Assembly: GCF_040183065.1 (NCBI RefSeq)
Contig: NC_091119.1
Location: forward strand, 207,363,798-207,427,797
From: Periplaneta americana
Taxonomy: Eukaryota; Arthropoda; Insecta; Blattodea; Blattidae
Reading direction: 5' to 3'
Length of the DNA stretch: 64,000 bases
The notes below the pieces were generated by a model, which saw only the letters and a list, made by a program, of their open reading frames with translations, was not told the DNA's origin and did not search any database. Position 1 is the stretch's first letter; each line of letters opens with the position of its first letter. Positions 11,199 to 22,705 of the stretch are shown piece after piece. The position numbers and the translations under genes are program-made.

Positions 11199-11498
11199 GG
11201 TAAAAGGTAAAGGTATCCCCGTAACATGCCATGAAGGCGCTTGGGGGGCATGGAGGTAGAGCCCCATGCTTTCCATGACCTCGGCACTAGAATGAGGTGG
11301 TGTGGTCGGCACCACGCTCTGACCGCCTTTTACCCCCGGGAAAGACCCGGTACTCAATTTTATAGGAGGCTGAGTGAACCTCGGGGCCGTTCTGAAAGTT
11401 TGGCAACGAGAAAAAATCCTGTCACCACCTGGGATCGAACCCCGGACCTTTCAGTCCGTAGTCAGCTGCTCTACCAACTGAGCTACCCGGCCGCCGCC
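11196..11498 (-). repeat. tRNA-derived SINE, family 3
   Basis: On the - strand the head (11498-11410) has an A box TAGCTCAGTTGGTAG and a B box GGGTTCGATCCC, followed by a body with CCCGGGGGTAAAAGG and a tail ending GGTAAAGG near 11196. AAT microsatellites flank both ends. The cloverleaf is imperfect and a long body follows, so this is a SINE and not a tRNA gene. Confidence 0.85.
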
Positions 11499-11548
<50 letters not shown>

Positions 11549-12147
11549 CGGTAATAACAATCATGATGATGATGAACACTGAACTCCGAGTGACAATAGC
11601 CCTGGCTCCGGGTTCGACTTCAGTTTAGTGCAACCGAATTAGTTCTGGTCGTACAGTACATTCCACCGCCTTCAGTTAACGCACACAGGAATGAACCTGG
11701 AGCCGCTGTTAGCAACTTTCACATGCCGTGCACCGGAAGCACCCACGCGGATGCAGGCGACGGTGGTGACAGCATTTAAACACATTCGAAACATTTGACT
11801 GGAAGTGCATGCATGACCTGTTCACACGTAAAGACAGATACTCACCATAGCACGCAGTTTCACAGCTCCGAAACCCACTGAAGACGTCCGACTTCTGAGT
11901 GGAAATCGATTGATCAACACGCTAGCATGACTCACCGCCTCGGTTACATCCAAGCAGCAGACCAAGGCCAGGACATTCCGAACGTGGACTTGCACTTGTG
12001 CGTCGCATCAGGTTCGGATTCCTACGGGCAAACAGAGAATTGGGTACTTTTTCTTCGAATTCCATTAACGAAAATAAGAAAATGTCGTAATTTCCATACA
12101 GTTAATGTTCGTTTAACCGAACTCACCACTACTAGTTTTAAGACATA

Positions 12148-12749
12148 CAGTCTTACTAATAAACCGTGTATAGTTTTTATACGAGACTTATGCAGAGTTG
12201 AGACAGAAAACGTTACTAATAAACCGTGAATAAGCTATGGACGTATAAACAGGCTGTAACTATACAATGGTAATTGCTTTGCGGTAGTTATATACACGAA
12301 ACCCTTTGTTTAAGCGTTGTATATAGAGAAAAAATGGCCGCCCCTTTAACAGCTGTTCGTATCGACTGTCATTTTATGATGATGTTTACCTTGTTACCAC
12401 AGAAGAACAAACCAAAGATCATAGAATTATTAGAATAATATTGCTGTAGCTTGTACTCTTTGACCAAAATGTAGTGTGGTAATCGATTAGAGCCAGTTGT
12501 AGATCGATATTTAACACGCCACACTAGAGCGCTCTACTGGATCCAGTAGAGAACCTCAGATATTCTATTACCTTTCGTAACGAAGTAATGACGAAACTAT
12601 GACGTAGCTGTGTAACAGTTATAATGTTATACACGACGTATGTAGTGATTATTAGTAAGGAATTTACACACGACTTATAAACGAGCTACTCATTGTATAA
12701 ATATAAGACAGTTCAACGTCTGTATATAGAGTTTTTATTAGTAAGACCG
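12148..12749. mobile_element. 602-bp TIR element (MITE-1, copy A)
   Basis: The ends are CAGTCTTACTAATAAA and, reversed, CGGTCTTACTAATAAA. ATA stands outside both (12145-12147 and 12750-12752), a 3-bp target duplication. A copy of the same length class and about 90% similar by eye lies at 51537-52144 with TTA on both sides. No coding region. The 3-bp duplication suggests a PIF/Harbinger-type mover. Confidence 0.85.
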
Positions 12750-12780
12750 ATAATGTATAGCTAAAATAATAAACAGTTTT

Positions 12781-13603
12781 AAAGTACGATCACACGTCGC
12801 TACTTTTGCAGCGCTGCAGTACAAAAAACTGCGCAACTCTCGTACTGCGACGTGTGAACAACGGTGCAACCCGAAAAGTAGCGGCTGCCGAACCTGCTGC
12901 CCGCTACTTTTCTATGCTGCGCGCAACTTAAAAGTAGCGACGTGTGAACAGGGTTCTCAGGGTTGCAGCCGCAGCATTTTTGATATCGGTTTTGTTGAAA
13001 CTTTTGCTGCGGTTGCGTCCAGTGTTACCACCCAAATGTGCCAATGATACTTTTATTGCTTGGATATATTTTAATGTAAAATGTGATGAAAATAAATTAT
13101 TTGTAACAGTTATTAAATACACAGCACAGTCTGAGCATAATTGGTAACGATATAATTCATTTTTTTAATTTTCCGTAGCGTAGTTCCAAACAGGAGGGTT
13201 GCCAACATTGATTAGTGAATATGCTGTTGGTTATCATTTAAGTATATAAGCGTTTTTAAAAGCTTTATAGTAAAAATAATGTCAATTTCTGAATACTAGA
13301 TACGACAGAAAAGCAAATAATAGATAAGGAAGCTTTCGCATGAGTTTCTTAATAATGCGAACATAACCACAAAGTGTATATTGAGAAGTCAACACGGAGA
13401 TGGAAACCTGCAGCATGACTGCGGCTGCAAAAGTAGAGCCTTGTGTGTGAACAGACTCGCAACCTCCAGTTGCAACTTTTGCAGCACTCGGGTTGCGCAG
13501 CACGAAAAGTAGCGTGCAGCGCACTACTTCTGGCTTACGTGTGAACACGACACGCAACTTTTGCAGCTGCAGTATAAAAGTAGCGATGTGTGACCGTACC
13601 TTT
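12781..13603. mobile_element. MITE with dense subterminal repeats
   Basis: The left end (12781) reads AAAGTACGATCACACGTC and the right end reversed (13603) reads AAAGGTACGGTCACACATC; both continue CGCTACTTTT. GCAACTTTTGCAG, AAAAGTAGCG and CGTGTGAAC recur in both orientations near the ends. TA lies next to both termini, but the duplication length is ambiguous. No transposase recognised. Confidence 0.7.
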
Positions 13604-14699
13604 AGACTCTGGCGTGATCGAGGGGTAGTGAATTCCGCTTGGGTCAGGCCGGACAACTGAACACAGCGGAGAGCAGCTCTTGCTCACGAAATACTACTGC
13701 TATAGTCGCGACGCTATTATTCCCGGCGTGACTCCTCCTCTTTGCTTACGTCTTACGAAGTCAAGGCTCTATAAAGTCTAGGCATCGTTCGCCACTTTTG
13801 TTCTTTCGTTGCCGAGCTACCAGACGAGGAATATATTTGACGCACCGTTAAACATTATCATGTCGTAGCTCCTAAGATAATAAACCAAACGCACTGTAAT
13901 TCAGCAAATAATTGAGCGGCAAATAACGTCCTCGTGTGCTTTCTGCGAACGCCAACGAAAGAGCCAAAATGGCGGGCGATTATATATTAAGTATTTATCC
14001 AGCCTTAGGAAATGCTTTACATCTTCATCAGCGAATCACAAGACGCACACGTTTAAATGTAGCCGACCTGCAACGTGATTGGCTGCCGGAAATTAGAGCG
14101 ACGGGACTATAGCTATGCTGTGCAGAGGTGGATATTACAAAATATCACAGATATCTATCAATCATGGATATAAGGGAATCATATTCACTCTCTGAACAAT
14201 TAATAAGCTTTAAATCAGATTGAAATAATAATATTTCAAGTAAAAAATAAACTTACATAATCGGAATACAGCGTGAACAGTAAGTAATATAATTAATTTC
14301 AGGGGGCGGGGGTTACTCTTTGAGATATTTCAAACAAAAAAATTTTATACAATTTTGCTCGTTTTTGCTTCCTTTTGGAGATAAAAATTGTTTTATATAA
14401 AACATTTCATAGCGTGTTTTGGAAAAGTCATTGATTGAATTCTCAATATGCTCAGTCAATTTAAGAGAGCAGTGTATTATCATAAAAAAGTGATTGAAGG
14501 AATTTTAGTTTTGTCTTTAAATGTGCAGAAATTTGATCCGTAGACTGCTTGGATGGACCCATTGTGCACGACAGGATTTTCCTGTCGATCTCCTCTACAG
14601 CCTACAGAATTCCTTCACCTTTCCGCTTAGGCACCACAGCGGTACCTCAACTCCGGTCCCACGGGTTTTCAAGAGCCCGGGTACATAGCACTACCACCA
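13604..14699. other. No gene recognised
   Basis: I see no domain, tRNA or repeat end that I can defend in this stretch. Confidence 0.4.
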
Positions 14700-14912
14700 G
14701 CAACTAATAACCACATGGAGACGATGAAAGAGGGGAAGAGTAATTATGATGGCGAAATGAGTCCCAGGTCCAACGCCGAAAGTTACCCAGCAATTCTGCT
14801 TAAATTGGTTGAACGAGAACCTTGAAAAACAATTCAACCAGGTAACTTGCTCAAACCAGGATTTGAACCCGGACCCGTTCGTTTCAGACATGATAACCGT
14901 TACTCCACAGGA
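14700..14912 (-). repeat. tRNA-derived SINE, family 2
   Basis: The - strand has the tRNA-like head (GGAGTAACGGTTATCATGTC, B box near 14865), then the conserved core GCTGGGTAACTTTCGGCG and GACTCATTTCGCC. The same core is at 21125, 22590 and 46367. The 3' end near 14700 is worn. Confidence 0.75.
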
Positions 14913-15239
14913 TTGAGCATTCCTATGCCAGGGTTGCCAGGTATTCCGATTTAGGCGGGATTCTCTCGACTTCCCTGGTGGAATCCCGAATCCCGATTAA
15001 AGCCAGTCGGTATTGGTAGAAGTCCCGATTTTACAGACAGGCCTATTAGAGCATTTTTACAGTCAGCCTCGAAAACTGAAAAACAAGTAAGCTGTCATTT
15101 TACCTCTCCTAGCAAGGAGAGCTGATAGCTGCTGAAGGCTTATTTGTGTACCATTCAGCTCAGCAGCCATAGTTACGTTTCTGTAGTCTGTTTAGAAATT
15201 TATTCCCACAGTTATTTCCGGATTCGAAAATTTCTGAAA

Positions 15240-16172
15240 ATGACCCACGTGAACGCACAACCAAATTTCTTGGCTTAAAAATCGATACTGTGTTAAACTG
15301 GAAAAATCATATTAAAGAAATTACCCCAAACTAAATTCAGCTTGTTTTGCTATTAGAACTATGCAAAAGATAGTAAATATCAATACCTTAAAAACAATAT
15401 ACTTTGCATACTTCCACTCGGTAATGAGTTTTGGAATAATATTCTGGGGAAATTCCACAGATAGTAACAATATATTTCTATTACAAAAAAGAGTAATTAG
15501 AATAATAGTAGGTGCCAAATCTAGGGAATCGTGTAGGACTATTTTCAAAAAACTACAAATAATGCCCATGGCTTGTCAGTATATCTTTTCATTAATAATC
15601 TTCCTCGTATGTAATCGTGAAAACTTTGTAACTAATTCAACAGTTCATAGCATAAATACGCGTCAAAAAATTACTTTGATACTCCATCGGCAAGTCTATC
15701 GTGCTATCAAAAAAGAGTGCGTTATATGGCAGTAAAAATTTTTAATAGCCTCCATATCGATATAAAAATGAAACTCAAAACATAAGATTATTTAGGGCCA
15801 AATTAAAGAAGTACCTAACTTCTCACGCCTTCTATTCTGTAGGTGAATTCATGACATTCAATAACACTTAATGAAATTGATACTAAAACTTTGTGTTGTT
15901 TTTTGCAGTGTAGGCTTTCACGGCCGGAGTCTATAGATGTAGATTCATTTTCCGGGCTGAGAGGCCGTGGTCTATTAGTTGGTTTTTGTGTTGTACTAGT
16001 AGACTATATTGTAAATCTCGTCTGTATATATTTCATCTAGACTGTGACTATAAATTAAGATTTTATAATAGTATTAAGTTTTTTTACTTGTTCCATATTC
16101 TAGCTGTAAGCAATGTATGAATACAATGGAATGTTAATAAATACAATACAATACAATACAATACAATACAGA
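15240..16172 (+). mobile_element. LINE family D (Jockey-like), 3' copy 1
   Basis: The frame includes TKFLGLKIDTVLNWKNHI, then, after a one-base loss in a C-run near 15325, FAYFHSVMSFGIIFWGNS, LLQKRVIRIIVGAKSR and ESCRTIFKKLQI. This is the RT thumb and C-terminal region of Jockey/CR1-type ORF2. The end of the protein lies in another frame, around AVKIFNSL. The tail is AATAC repeated. An 85-bp insert lies at 15900-15984. It is closely similar to the copy at 48793-49607. Confidence 0.85.
15900..15984. mobile_element. 85-bp insert with 10-bp target duplication
   Basis: TTTGTGTTGT occurs at 15890-15899 and 15985-15994. The sister LINE copy at 49418-49427 has this sequence once and no insert. The insert contains GGCTTTCACGGCCGG and GGGCTGAGAGGCCGTGG, partly complementary GC-rich blocks. 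I do not recognise the family. Confidence 0.75.
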
Positions 16173-16660
16173 GTTACAGATTGTCAGTGAAATGTGTGCT
16201 GAAGTGTCAGTGAAATGCGTCATAGTGCCACTACAGGGAATGAGATGAGAGTAAAGTGAAAGACTATTGAAACTTATGTAAAACCTATACATAATTATGT
16301 AGGTTGTATTGTAAAATTAGGTATTTTATTTATGTTTTATTATTATTGTGTTAAATTGTATTGTGTATTCTTATTGTATTGTGTATAAAATTGTATATGT
16401 GTTGTAAAATTGTATTGTGTATTGTAAATTTTATTGTGTATTGCTTTTCATTTTATTGTGTATTGTTAATATTGCATATACCACTGCCACGGGGTGCTTG
16501 CCCACTTGCAGTGTAAATAAATACATACATACATACAATACAATACAATACAATACAAAGGCAACGCAAATTATATATGTAAGCTCTTGATAATTTCCTA
16601 AGTTAGCTTTTGCTATCCCGATTTCGCTCGAAAAAAAAACTTGGCAACCCTGTCCTCTGC

Positions 16661-18063
16661 CATTCCACTTTCATCTCATCTCCGAAGTTGGAAAAATCTT
16701 TCTGAGTTCGACAAATCCTAGTTATTCATTTTCTCACGGCACTCAGTTTGTATCTAGAGGAGAGGAGAACCCACCTAATTACTCTGAAAAAGTATGACTC
16801 TCGGTCGCTTGACAAATATTTGTGTTCTTTATCTCACACTTCATTCGAGGTTGACTCATCGTCAGCTCTGATCAGTGATAAACGCACACGAATACGTACA
16901 AGGGTCGCCCGGCTGCGGACAAGTAGCCTATGTTTACATGAAGATCAGAATGCAACAACTTGCTCTTTTCTCTGGTGTCCTATTACTACTCTCTTTCCAG
17001 CTAAAGATTGAAGTAAATGTAAATAAATGCACGTGGCACAATGGTTCCTGATTGGCTATTGGACGCACAACGTCTCCAAACTCATGCTTGTCATCTTCTT
17101 CCTCACATTAAAATAGTTCCTTCTAAAATAATAAAATGTATCATATACATGGAATACGAGTGAATTAAACATGCTTATAAGAACACTTTCTTAGATTTAA
17201 CCAACATGTTTATACGAGTAATTTCAGACATTGCGTGTTAAATCATTGTAACGTGTATTATGGCAACACGCATGCGTAATAGGCATTAAATCCCTCTCAA
17301 GGTGACTTGCAGCTTCACAGAGCACATCAGCACAGCTGGTATAACACAGTGCGAGATTCAGTGTTGCCAACCTCAAATAAATTTCTGTAGAATTAAAGAA
17401 ATTCTCCACTCTTCAAAGAATAACATTCAATCACGAATATAGAGAAAAAGAAAATCCACTATTCCCAGTAGAGAAATAATAAATATTAACCCTCTGTGAG
17501 CATTTTACGGGTTAGTTCAATGAATGTGTTGAAATGTCTGCAATATATCAGACGGTGGCTGCCCTGCGTGCCCACTTCTCACTAGCTGAAAATAATGCGC
17601 CCTGGTGGCTGCTTTGGTAGCTAGCTTGCGATTACGGAGTAATACATTTCGGTTTTGTTTACGTCTACTTCAATGTTTAGTTGGAAATAGTTTAGTAATC
17701 TGACAACATAAAACTGTTGCAAAATGAGTTTTAAATACATAAAATATATGTAGAAGATATCCTAATTTCATGTTCAAACTTGCATGTAAAAAGAAAGAAG
17801 AACTCATTCATATTGCAGCTCCACACTGAAACAGAGCAAACTTACATCTTTAAAGAAAACTGACTTCTTTTTCTGGCAAACAATCGCATTCCGATGTTAA
17901 AAATACTAGCAACTCTGTGTTTACCGGTACTAATAGAATAATATTTAAAACATGGGATAATTTCAATTATATACTATACACAGTATACAAAAAAGTGGGC
18001 AAAACTTCAGGTATGGCTTCCTCACATACATAGAAGAAAAAATGGTTATGACAACATGGATCC
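16661..18063. other. No gene recognised
   Basis: I see no convincing coding, RNA or repeat-end signal. The open frame at 16748-17011 (+) shows no known motif. Confidence 0.4.
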
Positions 18064-18165
18064 AGCCACCAGCGTAGCTCAGTTGGTAGCGCGTTTGCCT
18101 GCTCGTTCGGAGCTGCGCTCGAACGTGGGTTCGATTCCCACTTGGATGATTACCTGGTTTAATAT
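18064..18165 (+). repeat. tRNA-derived SINE head, family 1
   Basis: A box TAGCTCAGTTGGTAG and B box GGGTTCGATTCCC are spaced as in a tRNA and followed by GATTACCTGGTT, the junction seen in reverse in the SINE at 24277-24490. The body downstream is missing or too diverged. The anticodon arm does not pair well, so it is not a functional tRNA. Confidence 0.7.
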
Positions 18166-18278
18166 GACAGCCGTTAATTTTTAATTACTTGTCATAAATT
18201 ACCGGTACTTAAATTAAACTAAAATAATTTGGCTGATATCTATGAAGGGAAAATTTTAAGCTCTGTAGACAAATTTTA

Positions 18279-19356
18279 GTTAGAATTTATAAAACAGTTA
18301 TATTACCGGTTGTTCTGTATGGTTGTGAAACTTGGACTCTCACTTTGAGAGAGGAACATAGGTTAAGGGTGTTTGAGAATAAGGTGCTTAGGAAAATATT
18401 TGGGGCTAAGAGGGATGAAGTTACAGGAGAATGGAGAAAGTTACACAACGCAGAACTGCACGCATTGTATTCTTCACCTGACATAATTACTTACTTACAA
18501 ATGGCTTTTAAGGAACCCGGAGGTTCATTGCCGCCCTCACATAAGCCCGCCATCGGTCCCTATCCTGTGCAAGATTAATCCAGTCCCTATCATCATATCC
18601 CACCTCCCTCAAATCCATTTTAATATTATCCTCCCATCTACGTCTCGGCCTCCCCAAGCGTCTTTTTCCCTCCGGTCTCCCAATTAACACACTATATGCA
18701 TTCCTGGACTCGCCCATACGTGCTACTTGCCCTGCCCATCGCAAACGTCTGGATTTAATGTTCCTAATTATGTCAGGTGAAGAATACAATGCGTGCAGTT
18801 CTGTGTTGTGTAACTTTCTCCATTCTCCTTAACTTCATCCCTCTTAGCCCCAAATATTTTCCTAAGCACCTTATTCTCAAACACCCTTAACCTATGTTCC
18901 TCTCTCAGAGTGAGAGTCCAAGTTTAACAACCATACAGAACAACCGGTAATATAACTGTTTTATAAATTCTAACTTTCAGATTTTTTCACAGCAGACTAG
19001 ATGATAAAAGCTTCTCAACCTAATAATAACACGCATTTCCCATATTTATTCTGCGTTTAATTTCCTCCCAAGTGTCATTCACCTGACATAATTAGGAACA
19101 TTAAATCCAGACGTTTGAGATGGGCAGGGCATGTAGCACATATGGGCGAATCCAGAAATGCATATAGAGTGTTAGTTGGAAGGCCGGAGGGAAAAAGACC
19201 TTTAGGGAGGCCGAGATGTAGATGGGAAGATAATATTAAAATGTATTTGAGGGAGGTGGGATATGATGGTAGAGACTGGATTCATCTTGCTCAGGATAGG
19301 GACCGATGGCGGGCTTATGTGAGGGCGGCAATGAACCTCCGAGTTCCTTAAAAGCC

Positions 19357-19402
<46 letters not shown>
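18279..19402 (+). mobile_element. LINE family A copy split by another copy
   Basis: 18279-18489 holds the [15 protein letters not shown] … LYSSPDII segment. The frame resumes at 19095 with RNIKSRR and continues through MRWAGHVAHMGES, GRPRCRWEDN and MNLRVP to a stop at 19349-19351, then a TAAG array to 19402. A - strand copy of the same family (18490-19077) sits between. The outer copy is 5'-truncated at GTTAGAATTTATA. Confidence 0.9.
18490..19077 (-). mobile_element. LINE family A copy nested in LINE A
   Basis: TTCACCTGACATAATTA (17 bp) occurs on both sides (18473-18489 and 19078-19094), a target-site duplication. The - strand encodes the family tail: SSPDIIRNIKSRRLRWAG, VARMGESRNAYSVL, GRPRRRWEDNIKMDL, DRDWINLAQDRDRW. 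The 3' tail is TAAG-like, adjoining 18490. The 5' truncation point is near 19077. Confidence 0.92.
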
Positions 19403-19403
<1 letters not shown>

Positions 19404-19869
19404 CAAATTTTCACTTCCTGGCTATCATCAAATCTTAAAACTGCGAGGCACGCTTTGTTTTGAGATCTGCACTGTGCACAGAGCCTTCTCTGATGTGTGT
19501 GCAAACAGATATATTATGATTTCAAATATTTGAAGGAAAAACTGGTCTGAGGTCTAAAGTCAAATTAATAAGATAATACAGTTGTACACACTTGGGCCGT
19601 GTTGCGGCCTGAAATTAAACTTCAGAAATGTCTCTCCTGCATTGGAACTGTCAAAATCAATGGTGCAAGAACGCCCCACCCTCTCCGTTAAGGAGTATGA
19701 TTTATACTCCTCCCCAAATTTCGGAAGTGTAAATATTTATTATAGTTTTTACCATCCTAAATATGAGAACAGTTTTTACCCTTTAATGTTATGAAATTTT
19801 CAAGTTTAGAATTTATTTCCACGAGATGAAAAAACTTCAAAGTCATTCTACTGTAATAACAACATCCCA

Positions 19870-21019
19870 ACCATCCGTGGTAAGAACAAACATGAGTATA
19901 AAGTATATACTGGACTTTTTTTAGTATATGCTCTTGTTAGTAAGAATAAAAACATTTGAGTACCTACTCATTTTTATTACATACTCATAACATGGAAGCA
20001 TAGTAGAATATACTCAAGTGTCCATCTTGTACAGAATATATACTCAAGCTTGATAAGAATAAAAGCTAGTATATTCTCATATTTATAAGTTCGTTCTCGT
20101 GTTATTCTGAGTATGGTTTGTAGCAGGCTCAATTCTGAATATTTGTTGATTTGTGTTCAGTTTAAAGTTAAATAAAAAAATGGCAGAATTTATTAATGAT
20201 GTACTACCTCATTGCCTTTAACACTTCACAAAAGTGAATGTGAAATTGGTTAAACACGTATTTGTTATTCATAAAAACATAACCTATAAAAATATGAATG
20301 GCTATCAAATTATGAGGTTAGATTGTATTGTTAAATATAATTAACAATTACATTTATTTTGTAAAATTTGATTTGCAAAATGCAATTACTTGTAACTTTA
20401 AATTATATATATAACTCTCTATAATAAAAAATAGAATTAGCATAACTGGAATTCTAGAAATGGATTGTAATCTCTATCCAACATCCCGTAATGACGATTT
20501 CCCAGTACTATTTTCTTGTTTCCTGTTTATTAACGTCACTTATCTGATTCACCCTCTTTTTCATGTTTATTTATTTATTCATTTATTTATTTACTTATTT
20601 ATTTGTTTATTTAATTTATTTATTTTATTATTTTATTTATTTATTTATTTGTTTACTTATTTATTTAGTTTCTTATTTATTTACTTACTTACTTATTTAT
20701 TTAATTATTTATTTATTTATAAAAAGCAAAACACAAACCACTACAGCATGCGGACAGCATGTGAAAGTCTATAACTATATAAAAAACTGAGCATAACGGT
20801 GCAATGTGGTCAAAGAGGATAGGTAACACGAGTAGATACTAACTTTTAAACCATCAAGAAGGCTGTAGAGATGAGTATATATTCACGTTAGGTAGAATGT
20901 CTTTATTCTTACGAATATGAGTATGTTCTAGTGGTTACGAGTATATAATCACAGGAAGTGCTCATACTCAAAAGTATAAACCTTGAGAAAGTACTTAAGC
21001 TTTATTCTTACTATCCCAT
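19870..21019. mobile_element. Candidate non-autonomous element with GTAAGAATAAA repeats
   Basis: GTAAGAAYAAA followed by AGTAT-rich sequence occurs inward from the left (19880, 19950). The complement TTTATTCTTAC occurs inward from the right (20909, 21001). The pattern resembles the subterminal repeats of hAT MITEs. I could not fix exact ends or a target duplication, so the borders are approximate. A TTTA microsatellite lies inside. Confidence 0.4.
20560..20721. repeat. TTTA-type microsatellite
   Basis: About 160 bp of degenerate ATTT/ACTT units. The overlapping open frames of Y, L, F and I are artefacts of it. Confidence 0.9.
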
Positions 21020-21084
21020 TTCGACAATCACACGAAATGCGTTTGTGGTTCACAACACAACAAGAATTAGTCGTCCATCGCTGT

Positions 21085-22410
21085 GAAGTAATGGTTAGCA
21101 TGTCTGACAACGAAACGAGTGGGCCCGAGTTCAAATCCTGGGTAACTTTCGTCGCTGGACCCTGGATTCATTTCGCCGGCATTATCACCTTCATCTCACT
21201 TAGACGCTATATAACCATAGGGCTATTCCATCTCAAATCGACCGAAATATAGAGAAAATTGACCTTACAATTTCTAAATACAATTAAACTTTTTCTGTCT
21301 GCAGACAACTGTGATATAATTCTTTATGCAAAGTTTGAGGCATCAGAACTTCATAGTGTTTAAATTTAAAATATTTTAATTGATCGTATTTTCATAAAAT
21401 TAGGAACTTTAAACTGTTGTAGCTCCGAAACCCTTTCACCCAATGATCAAAATAATGGTTTATTTTGATGCTGAGAAGTTAAAGTTTATATTGACATGTA
21501 AACAGTTTTTCTTACTTTTTATGGAAATGGAGAAATTTAGATTTTTCTCAATTAAGACACCTTTGACCACGAAAAAAATATTTTTAAAATATATGGTTAG
21601 ATTCCGCATTGAAAGTACAAATAAACACGTATTTTTTACTGGTGCAACGTTAATAAGAAAGTATTGAAAAATCAAATAAAGAAAATAAATAGTACGCGCG
21701 TGAGCTAACCAGCTGACTGTGAGGCGGGAGCTAGCCTAGGCAAGCAAGGCCAGGAGACATAAACACGTGATGTTTCGTCTAGTAGCGCATAGCTGGGCTA
21801 GCTTTACCACAGGTTTTCATAAACACAGGAGTAAAATGACGCCCAAAGTTCGCTTATCTTCATCTCTCGGCCAGTGCTTGCTGTGTTGCGCCTTTCAAGT
21901 CTAGGCATGTGAATATAATTTATTTAATACCCTCGAAACTTATTGTCGTGACACTAAGCAAACAATGCCGAACCCCTCTTAACAATGCAAGGTTTTTTCT
22001 CAATATTTTTTACATTTTTACAAATGGGCAAAAAGCCTAAAAGTAAGTAAAATCAGATTATCTGTCTCTCTGTATACAATAAAAATAACGATTACTTCTT
22101 ATCATAACCTATCAAATGTCAGCTTCAAAATGAGCTCTCGTTCAATGTTCTGCAGTAAATGATTCCAGAGTTCTGAGCGCTGAAAGGCTTGTTTTTTCTA
22201 AAATACGCTAAATTTGTCGCTCAACAATACGAAAACCGTTTGACTTTCGATAGTATATTTTTTCAAATCCACTCTCCTCAGCACCTTGTATAAATAGGGA
22301 AAAAATTAGAGTATAAAAAAATGCGAGGTTTTTCACTGATCGATTTCATATGGAATAGCCCCATAGTAGTTGATAAAGCGTCGTAAAATGAAGCAATAAA
22401 AAAAACCAAT
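21085..22410 (+). repeat. SINE family 2 copy, split by a TIR element
   Basis: The head (AGTAATGGTTAGCATGTC) and core (GGGTAACTTTCGTCGCTGG) end at 21220. The 3' domain (GATAAAGCGTCGTAAAATG) resumes at 22367. The join restores the family 2 order seen whole at 46250-46489. Confidence 0.8.
21221..22360. mobile_element. 1140-bp TIR element inside a SINE
   Basis: The ends are GGCTATTCCATCTCAAATCG and, reversed, GGCTATTCCATATGAAATCG. CCATAG flanks both sides (21215-21220 and 22361-22366), a 6-bp duplication. The interior is AT-rich. The open frame at 21443-21667 has no known motif. The target-site length does not match common insect superfamilies except possibly less studied ones. Confidence 0.8.
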
Positions 22411-22587
22411 GCCCTGAGAAGCAGTTCGAACATTGTCGAAGTCGGGCGCTCAACGTGCTGTTTCGTGTTTCGTGTGTTCATCGATTTATTTTTTTAGTGT
22501 TAATTTAATTAATTTGTTGCAGTGCAAGGTTTTAGTTTTTTTTATTTATCGAGCTGTAAGTTACAATAGTATTAAAAATGCAAACAA

Positions 22588-22705
22588 ATGCTGGGTAACT
22601 TTCGGCGCTGGACTCTGGACTCATTTCTCTGGCATTATCACTTTCATCTCACTCAGACGTTAGATATGATAAACTCAGCAATTGCTAAAGCGTTGTAAAA
22701 TAAAC
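22588..22705 (+). repeat. SINE family 2, core and tail only
   Basis: GCTGGGTAACTTTCGGCGCT, CTCATTTCTCTGGCATTATC and GCGTTGTAAAATAAACCAAT match the whole copy at 46250-46489. The tRNA-like head is absent. Confidence 0.8.

Larger units (their letters stand above)
14929..16652. mobile_element. hAT transposon interrupted by a Jockey-like LINE
   Basis: The ends are CAGGGTTGCCAGG and, reversed, CAGGGTTGCCAAG. The 8-bp flanks TCCTATGC (14921-14928) and TCCTCTGC (16653-16660) differ at one base. At 15122-15240 the + strand reads ELIAAEGLFVYHSAQQP, a stop, then FRNLFPQLFPDSKISE, like hAT transposases (AxAEGxFAYH…LFPDSKIA). LINE D then interrupts it (15240-16172). A second small tail (GCCACGGGGTGCTTG…, then ATAC/AATAC repeats) is at 16490-16560. 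Confidence 0.8.

Noticed and set aside
11241-11582. 113-codon + strand frame
   Set aside because: It lies inside SINE family 3 and runs into an AAT array.
18064-18150. Candidate tRNA gene
   Set aside because: Good A and B boxes, but the anticodon arm does not pair and SINE family 1 sequence follows. The same reasoning applies to 11410-11498, 37295-37375, 46255-46325, 50775-50873 and 53307-53392.
20460-20790. Hydrophobic frames that look like membrane proteins
   Set aside because: They translate the TTTA microsatellite.
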